The notes beneath the pieces were generated by a model. That model saw only the letters and a list, made by a program, of their open reading frames with translations. It was not told the origin of the DNA and did no database searches. Shown here piece after piece: positions 13,501 to 28,500 of a stretch of DNA of 64,000 nucleotides (position 1 is its first letter; every line of letters begins with the position of its first letter). Origin of the DNA: Arenicola marina (lineage: Eukaryota > Annelida > Polychaeta > Arenicolidae); the NCBI GenBank assembly GCA_964019135.1, contig OZ025249.1, forward strand, positions 6,498,039-6,562,038, given 5' to 3'. The translations under genes were made by a program, and so were the position numbers.

Positions 13501-16500
13501 GGTGTGTCTTCTCACAGCCCACTTCTTGCCCTGTTTGTATGGTGTGTCTTCCCACAGCCCACTCCTTGCCCTGTCTGCATAGTGTGTCTTCTCTCTGCCC
13601 ACTCCTTGCCCTGTCTGTGTAATGTGTCTTCTCTCTGCCCACTCCTTGTTTTGTCTGTGATGTGTGTCTTCTCTCTGCCCACTCCTTGCCCTCTCTGTGT
13701 AATGTGTCTTCTCTCTGCCCACTCCTTGTTTTGTCTGTGATGTGTGTCTTCTCTCTGCCCACTCCTTGCTCTGTCTGTGTAGTGTGTCTTGTCCCTGCCC
13801 ATTCCTTGTCCTGTCTGTATGGTGTGTCTTCATTCTGCCCACTCCTGCCCACTCCTTGCCCTGTCTGTATGGTGTGTCTTCTCCCTGCCCACTCCTTGCC
13901 CTGTCTGTATGGTGTGTCTTCTCTCTGCCCACTCCTTGCCCTGTCTGTATGGTGTGTCTTCTCTCTGCCCACTCCTTGCCCTGTCTGTATGGTGTGTCTT
14001 CTCTCTACCCACTCCTGCCCACTCGTTGCCCTGTCTGTATGGTGTGTCTTCATTCTGCCCACTCCTTGCTCTGTCTGTATGGTGTGTCTTCATTCTGCCC
14101 ACTCCTTGCTCTGTCTGTATGGTGTGTCTTCTCTCGGCCCACTCCTTGCCCTGTCTGTATGGTGTGTCTTCTCTCGGCCCACTCCTTGCCCTGTCTGTAT
14201 GGTGTGTCTTCTCTTTGCCCACTCCTTGCTCTGTCTGTATGGTGTGTCTTCATTCTGCCCACTCCTTGCTCTGTCTGTATGGTGTGTCTTCTCTCGGCCC
14301 ACTCCTTGCTCTGTCTGTATGGTGTGTCTTCTCTCGGCCCACTCCTTGCCCTGTCTGTATGGTGTGTCTTCTCTTTGCCCACTCTTTGCTCTGTCTGTAT
14401 GGTGTGTCTTCATTCTGCCCACTCCTTGCTCTGTCTGTATGGTGTGTCTTCTCTCTGCCCACTCCTTGCCCTGTCTGTATGGTGTGTCTTCTCTCTACCC
14501 ACTCCTGCCCACTCTTTGCCCTGTCTTTATGGTGTGTCTTCATTCTGCCCACTCCTTGCTCTGTCTGTATGGTGTGTCTTCATTCTGCCCACTCCTGCCC
14601 ACTCCTTGCTCTGTCTGTATGGTGTGTCTTCTCTCTGCCCACTCCTTGCCCTGTCTGTATGGTGTGTCTTCTCTCTGCCCACTCCTTGCCCTGTCTGTAT
14701 GGTGTGTCTTCTCTCTACCCACTCCTGCCCACTCTTTGCCCTGTCTGTATGGTGTGTCTTCATTCTGCCCACTCCTTGCTCTGTCTGTATGGTGTGTCTT
14801 CTCTTTGCCCACTCCTTGCTCTGTCTGTATGGTGTGTCTTCTCTTTGCCCACTCCTTGCCCTGTCTGTATGGTGTGTCTTCTCTTTGCCCACTCCTTGCT
14901 CTGTCTGTATGGTGTGTCTTCTCTTTGCCCACTCCTTGCTCTGTCTGTATGGTGTGTCTTCTCTTTGCCCACTCCTTGCCCTGTCTGTATGGTGTGTCTT
15001 CTCTTTGCCCACTCCTTGCCCTGTCTGTATGGTGTGTCTTCTCTCTACCCACTCCTGCCCACTCCTTGCTCTGTCTGTATGGTGTGTCTTCATTCTGCCC
15101 ACTCCTTGCTCTGTCTGTATGGTGTGTCTTCTCTCTACCCACTCCTGCCCACTCTTTGCCCTGTCTGTATGGTGTGTCTTCATTCTGCCCACTCCTTGCT
15201 CTGTCTGTATGGTGTGTCTTCTCTTTGCCCACTCCTTGCTCTGTCTGTATGGTGTGTCTTCTCTTTGCCCACTCCTTGCCCTGTCTGTATGGTGTGTCTT
15301 CTCTCTACCCACTCCTGCCCACTCTTTGCCCTGTCTGTATGGTGTGTCTTCATTCTGCCCACTCCTTGCTCTGTCTGTATGGTGTGTCTTCTCTCTACCC
15401 ACTCCTGCCCACTCTTTGCCCTTTCTGTATGGTGTGTCTTCATTCTGCCCACTCCTTGCTCTGTCTGTATGGTGTGTCTTCTCTTTGCCCACTCCTTGCT
15501 CTGTCTGTATGGTGTGTCTTCTCTTTGCCCACTCCTTGCTCTGTCTGTATGGTGTGTCTTCTCTCTACCCACTCCTGCCCACTCTTTGCCCTGTCTGTAT
15601 GGTGTGTCTTCATTCTGCCCACTCCTTGCTCTGTCTGTATGGTGTGTCTTCTCTTTGCCCACTCCTTGCTCTGTCTGTATGGTGTGTCTTCTCTTTGCCC
15701 ACTCCTTGCTCTGTCTGTATGATGTGTCTTCTCTTTGCCCACTCCTTGCTCTGTCTGTATGGTGTGTCTTCTCTTTGCCCACTCCTTGCCCTGTCTGTAT
15801 GGTGTGTCTTCTCTTTGCCCACTCCTTGCCCTGTCTGTATGGTGTGTCTTCTCTCTGCCCACTCCTTGCCCTGTCTGTATGGTGTGTCTTCTCTTTGCCC
15901 ACTCCTTGCCCTGTCTGTATGGTGTGTCTTCTCTCTACCCACTCCTGCCCACTCTTTGCCCTGTCTGTATGGTGAGTCTTCATTCTGCCCACTCCTTGCT
16001 CTGTCTGTATGGTGTGTCTTCTCTTTGCCCACTCCTTGCTCTGTCTGTATGGTGTGTCTTCTCTTTGCCCACTCCTTGCCCTGTCTGTATGGTGTGTCTT
16101 CTCTCTGCCCACTCCTTGCCCTGTCTGTATGGTGTGTCTTCTCTCTACCCACTCCTGCCCACTCTTTGCCCTGTCTGTATGGTGTGTCTTCATTCTGCCC
16201 ACTCCTTGCTCTGTCTGTATGGTGTGTCTTCTCTTTGCCCACTCCTTGCTCTGTCTGTATGGTGTGTCTTCTCTTTGCCCACTCCTTGCTCTGTCTGTAT
16301 GGTGTGTCTTCTCTTTGCCCACTCCTTGCCCTGTCTGCATGGTGTGTCTTCTCTTTGCCCACTCCTTGCCCTGTCTGTATGGTGTGTCTTCATTCTGCCC
16401 ACTCCTTGCTCTGTCTGTATGGTGTGTCTTCATTCTGCCCACTCCTTGCTCTGTCTGTATGGTGTGTCTTCTCTTTGCCCACTCCTTGCCCTGTCTGTAT

Positions 16501-19500
16501 GGTGTGTCTTCTCTCTACCCACTCCTTGCCCTGTCTGTATGGTGTGTCTTCATTCTGCCCACTCCTTGCTCTGTCTGTATGGTGTGTCTTTTCTCTGCCC
16601 ACTCCTTGCTCTGTCTGTATGGTGTGTCTTCATTCTGCCCACTCCTTGCCCTGTCTGTATGGTGTGTCTTCATTCTGCTCACTCCTTGCCCTGTCTGTAT
16701 GGTGTGTCTTCATTCTGCCCACTCCTTGCTCTGTCTGTATGGTGTGTCTTCTCTTTGCCCACTCCTTGCTCTGTCTGTATGATGTGTCTTCTCTTTGCCC
16801 ACTCCTTGCTCTGTCTGTATGGTGTGTCTTCTCTTTGCCCACTCCTTGCCCTGTCTGTATGGTGTGTCTTCTCTCTACCCACTCCTTGCCCTGTCTGTAT
16901 GGTGTGTCTTCATTCTGCCCACTCCTTGCTCTGTCTGTATGGTGTGTCTTCATTCTGCCCACTCCTTGCCCTGTCTGTATGGTGTGTCTTCATTCTGCCC
17001 ACTCCTTGCTCTGTCTGTATGGTGTGTCTTCTCTTTGCCCACTCCTTGCTCTGTCTGTATGGTGTGTCTTCTCTCTGCCCACTCCTTGCCCTGTCTGTAT
17101 GGTGTGTCTTCTCTCTGCCCACTCCTTGCTCTGTCTGTATGGTGTGTCTTCTCTTTGCCCACTCCTTGCTCTGTCTGTATGGTGTGTCTTCTCTCTGCCC
17201 ACTCCTTGCTCTGTCTGTATGGTGTGTCTTCTCTCTGCCCACTCCTTGTCCTGTCTGTATGGTGTGTCTTCTCTCTGCCCACTCCTTGCTCTGTCTGTAT
17301 GGTGTGTCTTCTCTCTGCCCACTCCTTGCCCTGTCTGTATGGTGTGTCTTCTCTTTGCCCACTCCTTGCCCTGTCTGTATGGTGTGTCTTCATTCTGCCC
17401 ACTCCTTGCTCTGTCTGTATGGTGTGTCTTCTCTTTGCCCACTCCTTGCTCTGTCTGTATGGTGTGTCTTCTCTCTGCCCACTCCTTGCCCTGTCTGTAT
17501 GGTGTGTCTTCTCTCTGCCCACTCCTTGCTCTGTCTGTATGGTGTGTCTTCTCTTTGCCCACTCCTTGCTCTGTCTGTATGGTGTGTCTTCTCTCTGCCC
17601 ACTCCTTGCTCTGTCTGTATGGTGTGTCTTCTCTCTGCCCACTCCTTGTCCTGTCTGTATGGTGTGTCTTCTCTCTGCCCACTCCTTGCTCTGTCTGTAT
17701 GGTGTGTCTTCTCTCTGCCCACTCCTTGCCCTGTCTGTATGGTGTGTCTTCTCTTTGCCCACTCCTTGCCCTGTCTGTATGGTGTGTCTTCTCTTTGCCC
17801 ACTCCTTGCTCTGTCTGTATGGTGTGTCTTCTCTCTGCCCACTCCTTGCCCTGTCTGTATGGTGTGTCTTCTCTCTGCCCACTCCTTGCCCTGTCTGTAT
17901 GGTGTGTCTTCTCTCTACCCACTCCTGCCCACTCTTTGCCCTGTCTGTATGGTGTGTCTTCATTCTGCCCACTCCTTGCCCTGTCTGTATGGTGTGTCTT
18001 CTCTTTGCCAACTCCATGCCCTGTCTGTATGGTGTGTCTTCTCTCTGCCCACTCCTTGCCCTGTCTGTATGGTGTGTCTTCTCTCTGCCCACTCCCTGCC
18101 CTGTCTGTATGGTGTGTCTTCTCTCTACCCACTCCTGCCCACTCTTTGCCCTGTCTGTATGGTGTGTCTTCATTCTGCCCACTCCTTGCTCTGTCTGTAT
18201 GGTGTGTCTTCTCTTTGCCAACTCCTTGCTCTGTCTGTATGGTGTGTCTTCTCTTTGCCCACTCCTTGCTCTGTCTGTATGGTGTGTCTTCTCTTTGCCC
18301 ACTCCTTGCCCTGTCTGTATGGTGTGTCTTCTCTTTGCCCACTCCTTGCCCTGTCTGTATGGTGTGTCTTCTCTCTGCCCACTCCTTGCCCTGTCTGTAT
18401 GGTGTGTCTTCTCTCTGCCCACTCCTTGCCCTGTCTGTATGGTGTGTCTTCTCTCTACCCACTCCTGCCCACTCTTTGCCCTGTCTGTATGGTGTGTCTT
18501 CATTCTGCCCACTCCTTGCCCTGTCTGTATGGTGTGTCTTCTCTTTGCCCACTCCTTGCCCTGTCTGTATGGTGTGTCTTCTCTCTACCCACTCCTGCCC
18601 ACTCTTTGCCCTGTCTGTATGGTGTGTCTTCTCTTTGCCCACTCCTTGCTCTGTCTGTATGGTGTGTCTTCTCTTTGCCCACTCCTTGCCCTGTCTGTAT
18701 GGTGTGTCTTCTCTTTGCCCACTCCTTGCTCTGTCTGTATGGTGTGTCTTCTCTTTGCCCACTCCTTGCCCTGTCTGTATGGTGTGTCTTCTCTTTGCCC
18801 ACTCCTTGCTCTGTCTGTATGGTGTGTCTTCTCTTTGCCCACTCCTTGCCCTGTCTGTATGGTGTGTCTTCATTCTGCCCACTCCTTGCTCTGTCTGTAT
18901 GGTGTGTCTTCTCTCTGCCCACTCCTTGCCCTGTCTGTATGGTGTGTCTTCTCTCTACCCACTCCTGCCCACTCTTTGCCCTGTCTGTATGGTGTGTCTT
19001 CATTCTGCCCACTCCTTGCTCTGTCTGTATGGTGTGTCTTCTCTTTGCCCACTCCTTGCTCTGTCTGTATGGTGTGTCTTCTCTTTGCCCACTCCTTGCT
19101 CTGTCTGTATGGTGTGTCTTCATTCTGCCCACTCCTTGCTCTGTCTGTATGGTGTGTCTTCTCTTTGCCAACTCCTTGCCCTGTCTGTATGGTGTGTCTT
19201 CTCTCTGCCCACTCCTTGCCCTGTCTGTATGGTGTGTCTTCTCTCTGCCCACTCCTTGCCCTGTCTGTATGGTGTGTCTTCTCTCTACCCACTCCTGCCC
19301 ACTCTTTGCCCTGTCTGTATGGTGTGTCTTCTCTTTGCCCACTCCTTGCCCTGTCTGTATGGTGTGTCTTCTCTTTGCCCACTCCTTGCCCTGTCTGTAT
19401 GGTGTGTCTTCTCTCTGCCCACTCCTTGCCCTGTCTGTATGGTGTGTCTTCTCTCTACCCACTCCTTGCCCTGTCTGTATGGTGTGTCTTCTCTTTGCCC

Positions 19501-22500
19501 ACTCCTTGCCCTGTCTGTATGGTGTGTCTTCTCTCTGCCCACTCCTTGCCCTGTCTGTATGGTGTGTCTTCATTCTGCCCACTCCTTGCTCTGTCTGTAT
19601 GGTGTGTCTTCTCTTTGCCCACTCCTTGCCCTGTCTGTATGGTGTGTCTTCTCTTTGCCCACTCCTTGCCCTGTCTGTATGGTGTGTCTTCTCTCTGCCC
19701 ACTCCTTGCCCTGTCTGTATGGTGTGTCTTCTCTCTGCCCACTCCTTGCCCTGTCTGTATGGTGTGTCTTCTCTCTACCCACTCCTGCCCACTCTTTGCC
19801 CTGTCTGTATGGTGTGTCTTCATTCTGCCCACTCCTTGCCCTGTCTGTATGGTGTGTCTTCTCTTTGCCCACTCCTTGCCCTGTCTGTATGGTGTGTCTT
19901 CTCTCTGCCCACTCCTTGCCCTGTCTGTATGGTGTGTCTTCTCTCTACCCACTCCTGCCCACTCTTTGCCCTGTCTGTATGGTGTGTCTTCTCTTTGCCC
20001 ACTCCTTGCCCTGTCTGTATGGTGTGTCTTCATTCTGCCCACTCCTTGCTCTGTCTCTATGGTGTGTCTTCTCTTTGCCCACTCCTTGCTCTGTCTGTAT
20101 GGTGTGTCTTCTCTTTGCCCACTCCTTGCTCTGTCTGTATGATGTGTCTTCTCTTTGCCCACTCCTTGCCCTGTCTGTATGGTGTGTCTTCTCTTTGCCC
20201 ACTCCTTGCTCTGTCTGTATGATGTGTCTTCTCTTTGCCCACTCCTTGCTCTGTCTGTATGGTGTGTCTTCTCTTTGCCCACTCCTTGCCCTGTCTGTAT
20301 GGTGTGTCTTCTCTTTGCCCACTCCTTGCCCTGTCTGTATGGTGTGTCTTCTCTCTGCCCACTCCTTGCCCTGTCTGTATGGTGTGTCTTCTCTTTGCCT
20401 GCCCCCACAGCTCGGATTAGATGTCGTCTGTGACATGGACTTCAGCCCGCAGGAACCGGACACTGTGGTGATAATCGGCAAGGAGCACCTGGGGTGGTGG
20501 CGAGTGGACACCCAGGGGAAGGCCGTCTCGCTGTGTCGCCAGCCCGACTACCAGGTATGGAGGGGTCAGCGAGGCCCGACCTCCCCCCCCCCCACCTCCT
20601 CGTCGGTGTCATGTAACATTCGCACATGTTCTTGGGTCACCGCCCGTCCCTCCGTCTGTGACCCGCCTCGTCAAGGTGTGATGTTGCCCCACCCCCTGTC
20701 TTGTCTCAGGCACTCAGACCCCTCGATCGTCAGACCCTTAACCCCCGTCTGCGTCATAACATCGATGTCATGTAACGGCGCTATAGGGCTATACAGTTCT
20801 CGCGATCAGGGCCGCGAGACTTCAGCTTGGGTTCCAAACAAACACACATGTTGAAGTATAGGCAGCTATAAGACCATCTCACTAAACATGGCTATTGGAG
20901 GTATACGGTAAAATATTTAGAGGCGATGAATATAGCAAATATTCGTCATTGTTTTGGCGCAAAGGAATGAAAAATATGTCGTCTATCCGTTTTGTGTACC
21001 TACATTTCTTAAATATGCTTAATCATATCGCTAGGCCTTCCGCAATGGATCCACCCCTCGGCGCCTGGCTCCTGCGCAGGTAGTCTGGTTCCCTGTCACT
21101 GTCTTTACGGAACATATACGTTACGCATATGTCACAGATAGCCAGGATACCAGTGTGTGCAGAGATTCTAAACTCGTTCTGAACAGGTGCTTCGTTTGTT
21201 TTTCTCCAAAATAAGTAAACTGGAAGTCTTGGCGAACGAGGCTTTCTTGTAAATTTAGCTTCAGCTTTCTCTGCCGTGCACTGCGGACAATAAGGTGTAC
21301 ATGTCAACTTCATCATAGGTTAACATGATGTTTCTAAAAACAAAAACACACTTCGTGCAAAGAAATAATTATTTTTCTGGCATCTATTTTGACTAGAGAT
21401 ATTAATAAGCTAATTCAGGAATACATATCGTACAAAATACATAACTTGATACCCGATGTGTACCGATTGTAACTTGTTATGATATGGATCGGTATACACT
21501 GTCTTTTCAATGCGAATCCCAGTGCACTCGAGGGACATGGGGCCCTGTAGCGTAGCAACCAGGAAAGTTGAACGGGGAGCCTGACATATAGCATTCTTAA
21601 ACTGTTCTTAAGTTGGTGCAATATAAGCTGCGATTCCATTACAATATGTCAATACTCAAAGGGAATTTTATAGAGACAATTTGTGTGTTGTTCTGTGAAT
21701 ACCAATGCCATAAAGCCAACCTACCCCTGACAAAGAAACGTTGACGCCGGGGGTACCTGAACCAACATGTGAGATCTACGCTGGAATCGGTTTTATAACC
21801 CGAAACACGTGGTGTCTATGTTTGACGATGGATGTCGCCAGGGGTATCTTGACGGTCTATACCTTATCAGAAATATTGGTGTTTGACGATCCCGTGGATA
21901 ATACGTAACTGATTGAGGATGCGGTGCCAATCCAATTTCTCATACTGCTGATATCCTATTCATCGACTACTATGTATTTCTCTCTTTAATGTAGACATAC
22001 CTGCGGGCAAAGTTCGTTATCTGTTTGCTGCACAACGACAATGGTGATCTTATCACTGGCGATTCCAACGGCACGGTGTACGTTTGGGGGCATGGCGGCA
22101 ACGTGGTCACCAACCTGATCAAGCACGCTCACAGCGTACGTATGTCATACCGACTAACACCGTCATGCCATGATGGCACGCTCACAGCGTACGTATGTCA
22201 TACCGACTAACACCGTCATGCCATGATGGCACGCTCACAGTGTACGTATGTCATACCGACTAACACCGTCATGCCATGATGGCACGCTCACAGTGTACGT
22301 ATGTCATACCGACTAACATCGTCATGCCATAATGGCACGCTCACAGCGTACGTATGTCATACCGATTAACACCGTCATGCCATGATGGCACGCTCACAGC
22401 GTACGTATGTCATACCGACTAACACCGTCATGCCATGATGGCACGCTCACAGCGTACGTTTGTCATACCGACTAACACCGTCATGCCATGATGGCACGCT

Positions 22501-25500
22501 CACAGTGTACGTATGTCATACCGACTAACACCGTCATGCCATGATGGCACGCTCACAGTGTACGTATGTCATACCGACTAACACCGTCATGCCATGATGG
22601 CACGCTCGCAGTGTACGTATGTCATACCGACTAACACCGTCATGCCATGATGGCGCGCTCACAGCGTACGTATGTCATACCGACTAACACCGTCATGCCG
22701 TGATGGCACGCTCACAGTGTACGTATGTCATACCGACTAACATCGTCATGCCGTGATGGCACGCTCACAGTGTACGTATGTCATACCGACTAACACCGTC
22801 ATGCCATGATGGCACGCTCACAGTGTACGTATGTCATACCGACTAACATCGTCATGGCATAATGGCACGCTCACAGCGTACGTATGTCATACCGATTAAC
22901 ACCGTCATGCCATGATGGCACGCTCACAGCGTACGTATGTCATACCGACTAACACCGTCATGCCATGATGGCGCGCTCACAGTGTACGTATGTCATACCG
23001 ACTAACACCGTCATGCCATGATGGCACGCTCACAGCGTACGTATGTCATACCGACTAACACCGTCATGCCATGATGGCACGCTCACAGTGTACGTATGTC
23101 ATACCGACTAACACCGTCATGCCATGATGGCGCGCTCACAGTGTACGTATGTCATACCGACTAACACCGTCATGCCATGATGGCACGCTCACAGTGTACG
23201 TATGTCATACCGACTAACACCGTCATGCCGTGATGGCACGCTCACAGTGTACGTATGTCATACCGACTAACACCGTCATGCCGTGATGGCACGCTCACAG
23301 TGTACGTATGTCATACCGACTAACACCGTCATGCCATGATGGCACGCTCACAGTGTACGTATGTCATACCGACTAACATCGTCATGCCATAATGGCACGC
23401 TCACAGCGTACGTATGTCATACCGATTAACACCGTCATGCCATGATGGCACGCTCACAGCGTACGTATGTCATACCGACTAACACCGTCATGCCATGATG
23501 GCACGCTCACAGCGTACGTTTGTCATACCGACTAACACCGTCATGCCATGATGGCACGCTCACAGTGTACGTATGTCATACCGACTAACACCGTCATGCC
23601 ATGATGGCACGCTCACAGTGTACGTATGTCATACCGACTAACACCGTCATGCCATGATGGCACGCTCACAGTGTACGTATGTCATACCGACTAACACCGT
23701 CATGCCATGATGGCACGCTCACAGTGTACGTATGTCATACCGACTAACACCGTCATGCCGTGATGGCACGCTCACAGTGTACGTATGTCATACCGACTAA
23801 CACCGTCATGCCATGATGGCACGCTCGCAGTGTACGTATGTCATACCGACTAACACCGTCATGCCGTGATGGCACGCTCACAGCGTACGTATGTCATACC
23901 GACTAACACCGTCATGCCATGATGGCACGCTCACAGTGTACGTATGTCATACCGACTAACATCGTCATGCCATAATGGCACGCTCACAGCGTACGTATGT
24001 CATACCGATTAACACCGTCATGCCATGATGGCACGCTCACAGCGTACGTATGTCATACCGACTAACACCGTCATGCCATGATGGCACGCTCACAGCGTAC
24101 GTTTGTCATACTGACTAACACCGTCATGCCATGATGGCACGCTCACAGTGTACGTATGTCATACCGACTAACACCGTCATGCCATGATGGCACGCTCACA
24201 GTGTACGTATGTCATACCGAATAACACCGTCATGCCATGATGGCACGCTCACAGTGTACGTATGTCATACCGACTAACACCGTCATGCCGTGATGGCACG
24301 CTCACAGCGTACGTATGTCATACCGACTAACACCGTCATGCCATGATGGCACGCTCACAGCGTACGTTTGTCATACCGACTAACACCGTCATGCCATGAT
24401 GGCACGCTCACAGTGTACGTATGTCATACCGACTAACACCGTCATGCCATGATGGCACGCTCACAGTGTACGTATGTCATACCGACTAACACCGTCATGC
24501 CATGATGGCACGCTCACAGTGTACGTATGTCATACCGACTAACACCGTCATGCCGTGATGGCACGCTCACAGCGTACGTATGTCATACCGACTAACACCG
24601 TCATGCCATGATGGCACGCTCACAGTGTACGTCTGTCATACCGACTAACACCGTCATGCCATGATGGTACGCTCACAGCGTACGTATGTCATACCGACTA
24701 ACACCGTCATGCCATGATGGCACGCTCACAGTGTACGTATGTCATACCGACTAACACCGTCATGCCATGATGGCACGCTCACAGTGTACGTATGTCATAC
24801 CGACTAACACCGTCATGCCATGATGGCACGCTCACAGTGTACGTATGTCATACCGACTAACACCGTCATGCCATGATGGCACGCTCACAGTGTACGTATG
24901 TCATACCGACTAACACCGTCATGCCATGATAGCGCGAGTGAAACCTAAACAATAATCAGTGTAATTGCAGAATTGACTTTAATAATAGGCCTATACACGA
25001 AAGAGCGAAACATGCCAAGTCTAATGTTACCAAACTTGCTGAATTGCCGGTGTATGATTGTATATTTGAATGTCAAAGACGCACTTTTTCTTCTCAGAAG
25101 AAACAAAGTTACTAAAATTCACATGAAGTTCATTGCATTATATATTGCATTATAACCCTGTCTGACCTGAGTTTGAACACCCAGGGCCCGGTCCACATCA
25201 AGTACATTGCATTATATAATGGGTTTAACCCTGTCTGACCGGACTTTGGACATTCAGGGCCAGGTCCACATGGAGTACATTGCATTATATAATGGGTTTC
25301 ACCCTGTCTGACCCGACTTTGGACATCCAGGGCCAGGTTTACATGGAGTACATTGCATTATATAACGGGTTTAACACTGTCTGACCTGACTTTGAACATC
25401 CAGGGCCCTGTCCACATCAAGCACATCGCATTATATAACGGGTTTAACACTGTCTGACCTGACTTTGAACATCCAGGGCCCTGTCCACATCAAGTACATC

Positions 25501-28500
25501 GCATTATATAACGGGTTTAACGCTGTCTGACCTGACTTTGAACATCCAGGGCCCTGTCCACATCAAGTACATTGCATTATATAACGGGTTTAACGCTGTC
25601 TGACCTGACTTTGAACATCCAGGGCCCTGTCCACATCAAGTACATTGCATTATATAATGGGTTTAACCCTGTCGGGCCTGACTTTGAACATCCAGGGCCA
25701 GGTCCACATGGAGTACATTGCAATATATACCGGGTTTAACCCTGTCTGACCTGACTTTGGGCAAACCTGGGCTAGGTCCACATCAAGTACATTGTATTAT
25801 ATGATGGGTTTAACGCTGTCTGACCTGACTTTGGGCAAACCAGGGCTAGGTCCACATCAAGTACATTGCATTATATAACGGGTTTAACCCTGTCTGACCT
25901 GACTTTGGACATCCAGGGCCAGGTCCACATGGAGTACATTGCAATATATACCGGGTTTAACCCTGTCTGACCTGACTTTGGGCAAACTAGGGCTAGGTCC
26001 ACATCAAGTACATTGCATTATATAACGGGTTTAACCCTGTCTGACCTGACTTTGGACATCCAGGGTCCGGTGTTCTCGTTACTCCTGACGCGAGGGACTC
26101 TGGTGACCACTGGTCGAGACGGCGCCATACACGGATGGACTTTCAACAAGAACATGGAGAAGACCGGCAAGTTACAGGTCTGTATGCCATGTGCATACTG
26201 TGCATTATATATACTGACATGTAGTTGTTAACGGAGAAACCCAATAGTAATTCCATATAACTGCATCCAATTTGATTCCCACATGCCAGATTGTATTGCT
26301 CTACGCATGTAACTTCAAATTATGAAAATATTATATTACATGGATGAGTGCATACTTCTACAAAACCATTGAGCAATTAGCACCCGCCCCCACCGCCCTC
26401 CGCACTTAATCTACATACGCTAATTATTAAATCAACATTAATACAGTTTCAGAATTTAAGATATATTCGATTGATTTATTTTAAGATCTAATCCCGATAT
26501 CATCAATAGCTGATCAGGACACTTAGTTATGGCCGTAATTCGGTTTGTGCAGATTCCTGGGCAGGAGGGAGGGGGCCGGATGCTACAGGTACACAAAGAC
26601 AGCCTCCTGATCGGCACGACCACCAACTCGATCCTCAGGGTCAAGCTGGCTGGTCACGCCTTGAGAAACCCTCTGTCAGGCTGCGTCATGGATGCTCTGG
26701 CCATCACACAGGTTCGCTATTGGCTGTAGTCTGATATTTAATATATTTGTGTTCATCAAACTGCTGCATGGCCAGTTATGGAGCGTAACGTAACAAGCCA
26801 TGTATGCTAGTTGCAGACCAAGACAATTTACCCCTGGCCCTATAATTCCATACGGAAATAACCGTTATACAGTGAGTATAGGGGTGCAGCCATCTTCGTG
26901 GAATTTACCTTTCAGCCAATAATATTAGAAAGACATTGCAATATATTTAGGATAAATTCGATATTTGTCCTTATGATTTTTATGAGCGGAGGCTACGAGA
27001 TCTAAGTGTATCAGAAAGAAATATATAGCCAGGCGTCGCGCCACCGACCCTAACCCCCCCCCCCCTACCTTACTGTGCCACTTTGTCTCGTTATATCTGT
27101 CGTGTCACTCTGTCACATAGGGTCACTATGACGACCTGCAGGGCCTGTGTGCCCCCCAGGACGAGGAAAACTCGGGTTTCGTCGTCACCGGGGGCCAAGA
27201 TGGCATGTTATGTCTGTTTGACACCGCGAAACGGCAACCATGTTGGAAGTTCGCCATTCAGGTAGTTGTTGACCCTACTCTATTCAGCGACCCGTGGGCA
27301 CTATCGCCATCGGAAGCGAATTAAAGGAGTTAGCTGGTATCGAGCTGATACTACTATGAACACACTTCCAAGAACAAAATGTATCATGAGTTTCATGCCT
27401 GTGGACACATGTTTTGGAATACATGTATGTACTTTATTAGTACCGTAATTTGGGGTATCAGGGGACTGTTTATGCCATGTAAACGTTGGTATCTCCTTTT
27501 CCAACGCACCACCCCCCTCCCCTCTTTTCTTCCCATCCCACCGACCCCCACGTCACGTGACACTTCCATGTATCAATATCAACCTGACAATAGCTAAAGC
27601 AGGCTAACAATTCAGGATGGAAACGCAAACATCTGTTGTGTGTTGCCAGGACGCCCAGATCACGTGCGTCGACGTCAACATCTCGGATGGCATTGTTGCT
27701 ATAGGAACGTGTAACAGGTGAGCGAAAAAGGAAAAACTCATTTTGGATGCAATTTCTTTGCATCCAATACAATTTAATTTTGCAAATGAAAAAAAACGAG
27801 CCGTTCTCTTGGTCCTTTGCTGATACTGATATGGACGGGTTCACAGCCATGCTATTATAAGCTCATACCGCCTTTGTCATGGACAGCCATTGCTTACTTA
27901 TTCGTGATATGTTTTCCTCGTCACAGCCTTGTTGTTCTGACCATTCACACCAGTGAAGAGGGACAGACGTATCTTAAGGAAGTCTGCAGAATGGAGATGG
28001 CTGGGAATGCCGCCAGTGTAATTAAATTGGCCCCAGGTAAGCTGAGCGTGGTCGCTAGGGACATTGTGGTGTTTCGAAGAAAGTGAACTGGCTCTCGCAA
28101 AAGCTTCGTCAGCTCAGCGTAAGCTAAAGATTTTATTCCCTTTTATTCCCATATTTAGTTGATACGCATTGTTGATGCACATATGGCTATTAATCCTAAT
28201 CCTTATCTAAATGCAAGCCACCACCACATGTCACCACAACTCTTTCTATGTCTGGTTCTATGTTTGCTGTCACTTCGCCCTGTCTATCTCGTCTGTTTCT
28301 ATGTCTGATTTCACATCGCCGTGGCTGTCTCTTCTGTTTCTATGTCTGCTGTCACTTGGCTCTGTCTGTCTCGTCTATTTCTATGTCTGCTTTCACTTCG
28401 CTCTGTCTATCTCTGCTGTTTCTATGCCTGCATGCTTTCATTTTGCCCTATCTATCTCTCCTGTTTTCATGTCTGTTCATACTTCGCCCTGTCTCTTCTG

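Noticed and set aside
13742-20854. 2370-codon + strand reading frame (and other frames of 686 to 1495 codons, plus long - strand frames) in the 40-bp array
   Set aside because: The unit lacks stops in most frames on both strands and its length is not a multiple of three, so all frames are open at once. The largest frame runs into EML exon H only by chance and has no promoter, family match or codon signature. EML protein continuity shows the region is intron.
22124-24930. CRISPR array
   Set aside because: Repeats are directly adjacent with no unique spacers, and the genome is eukaryotic; this is a minisatellite.
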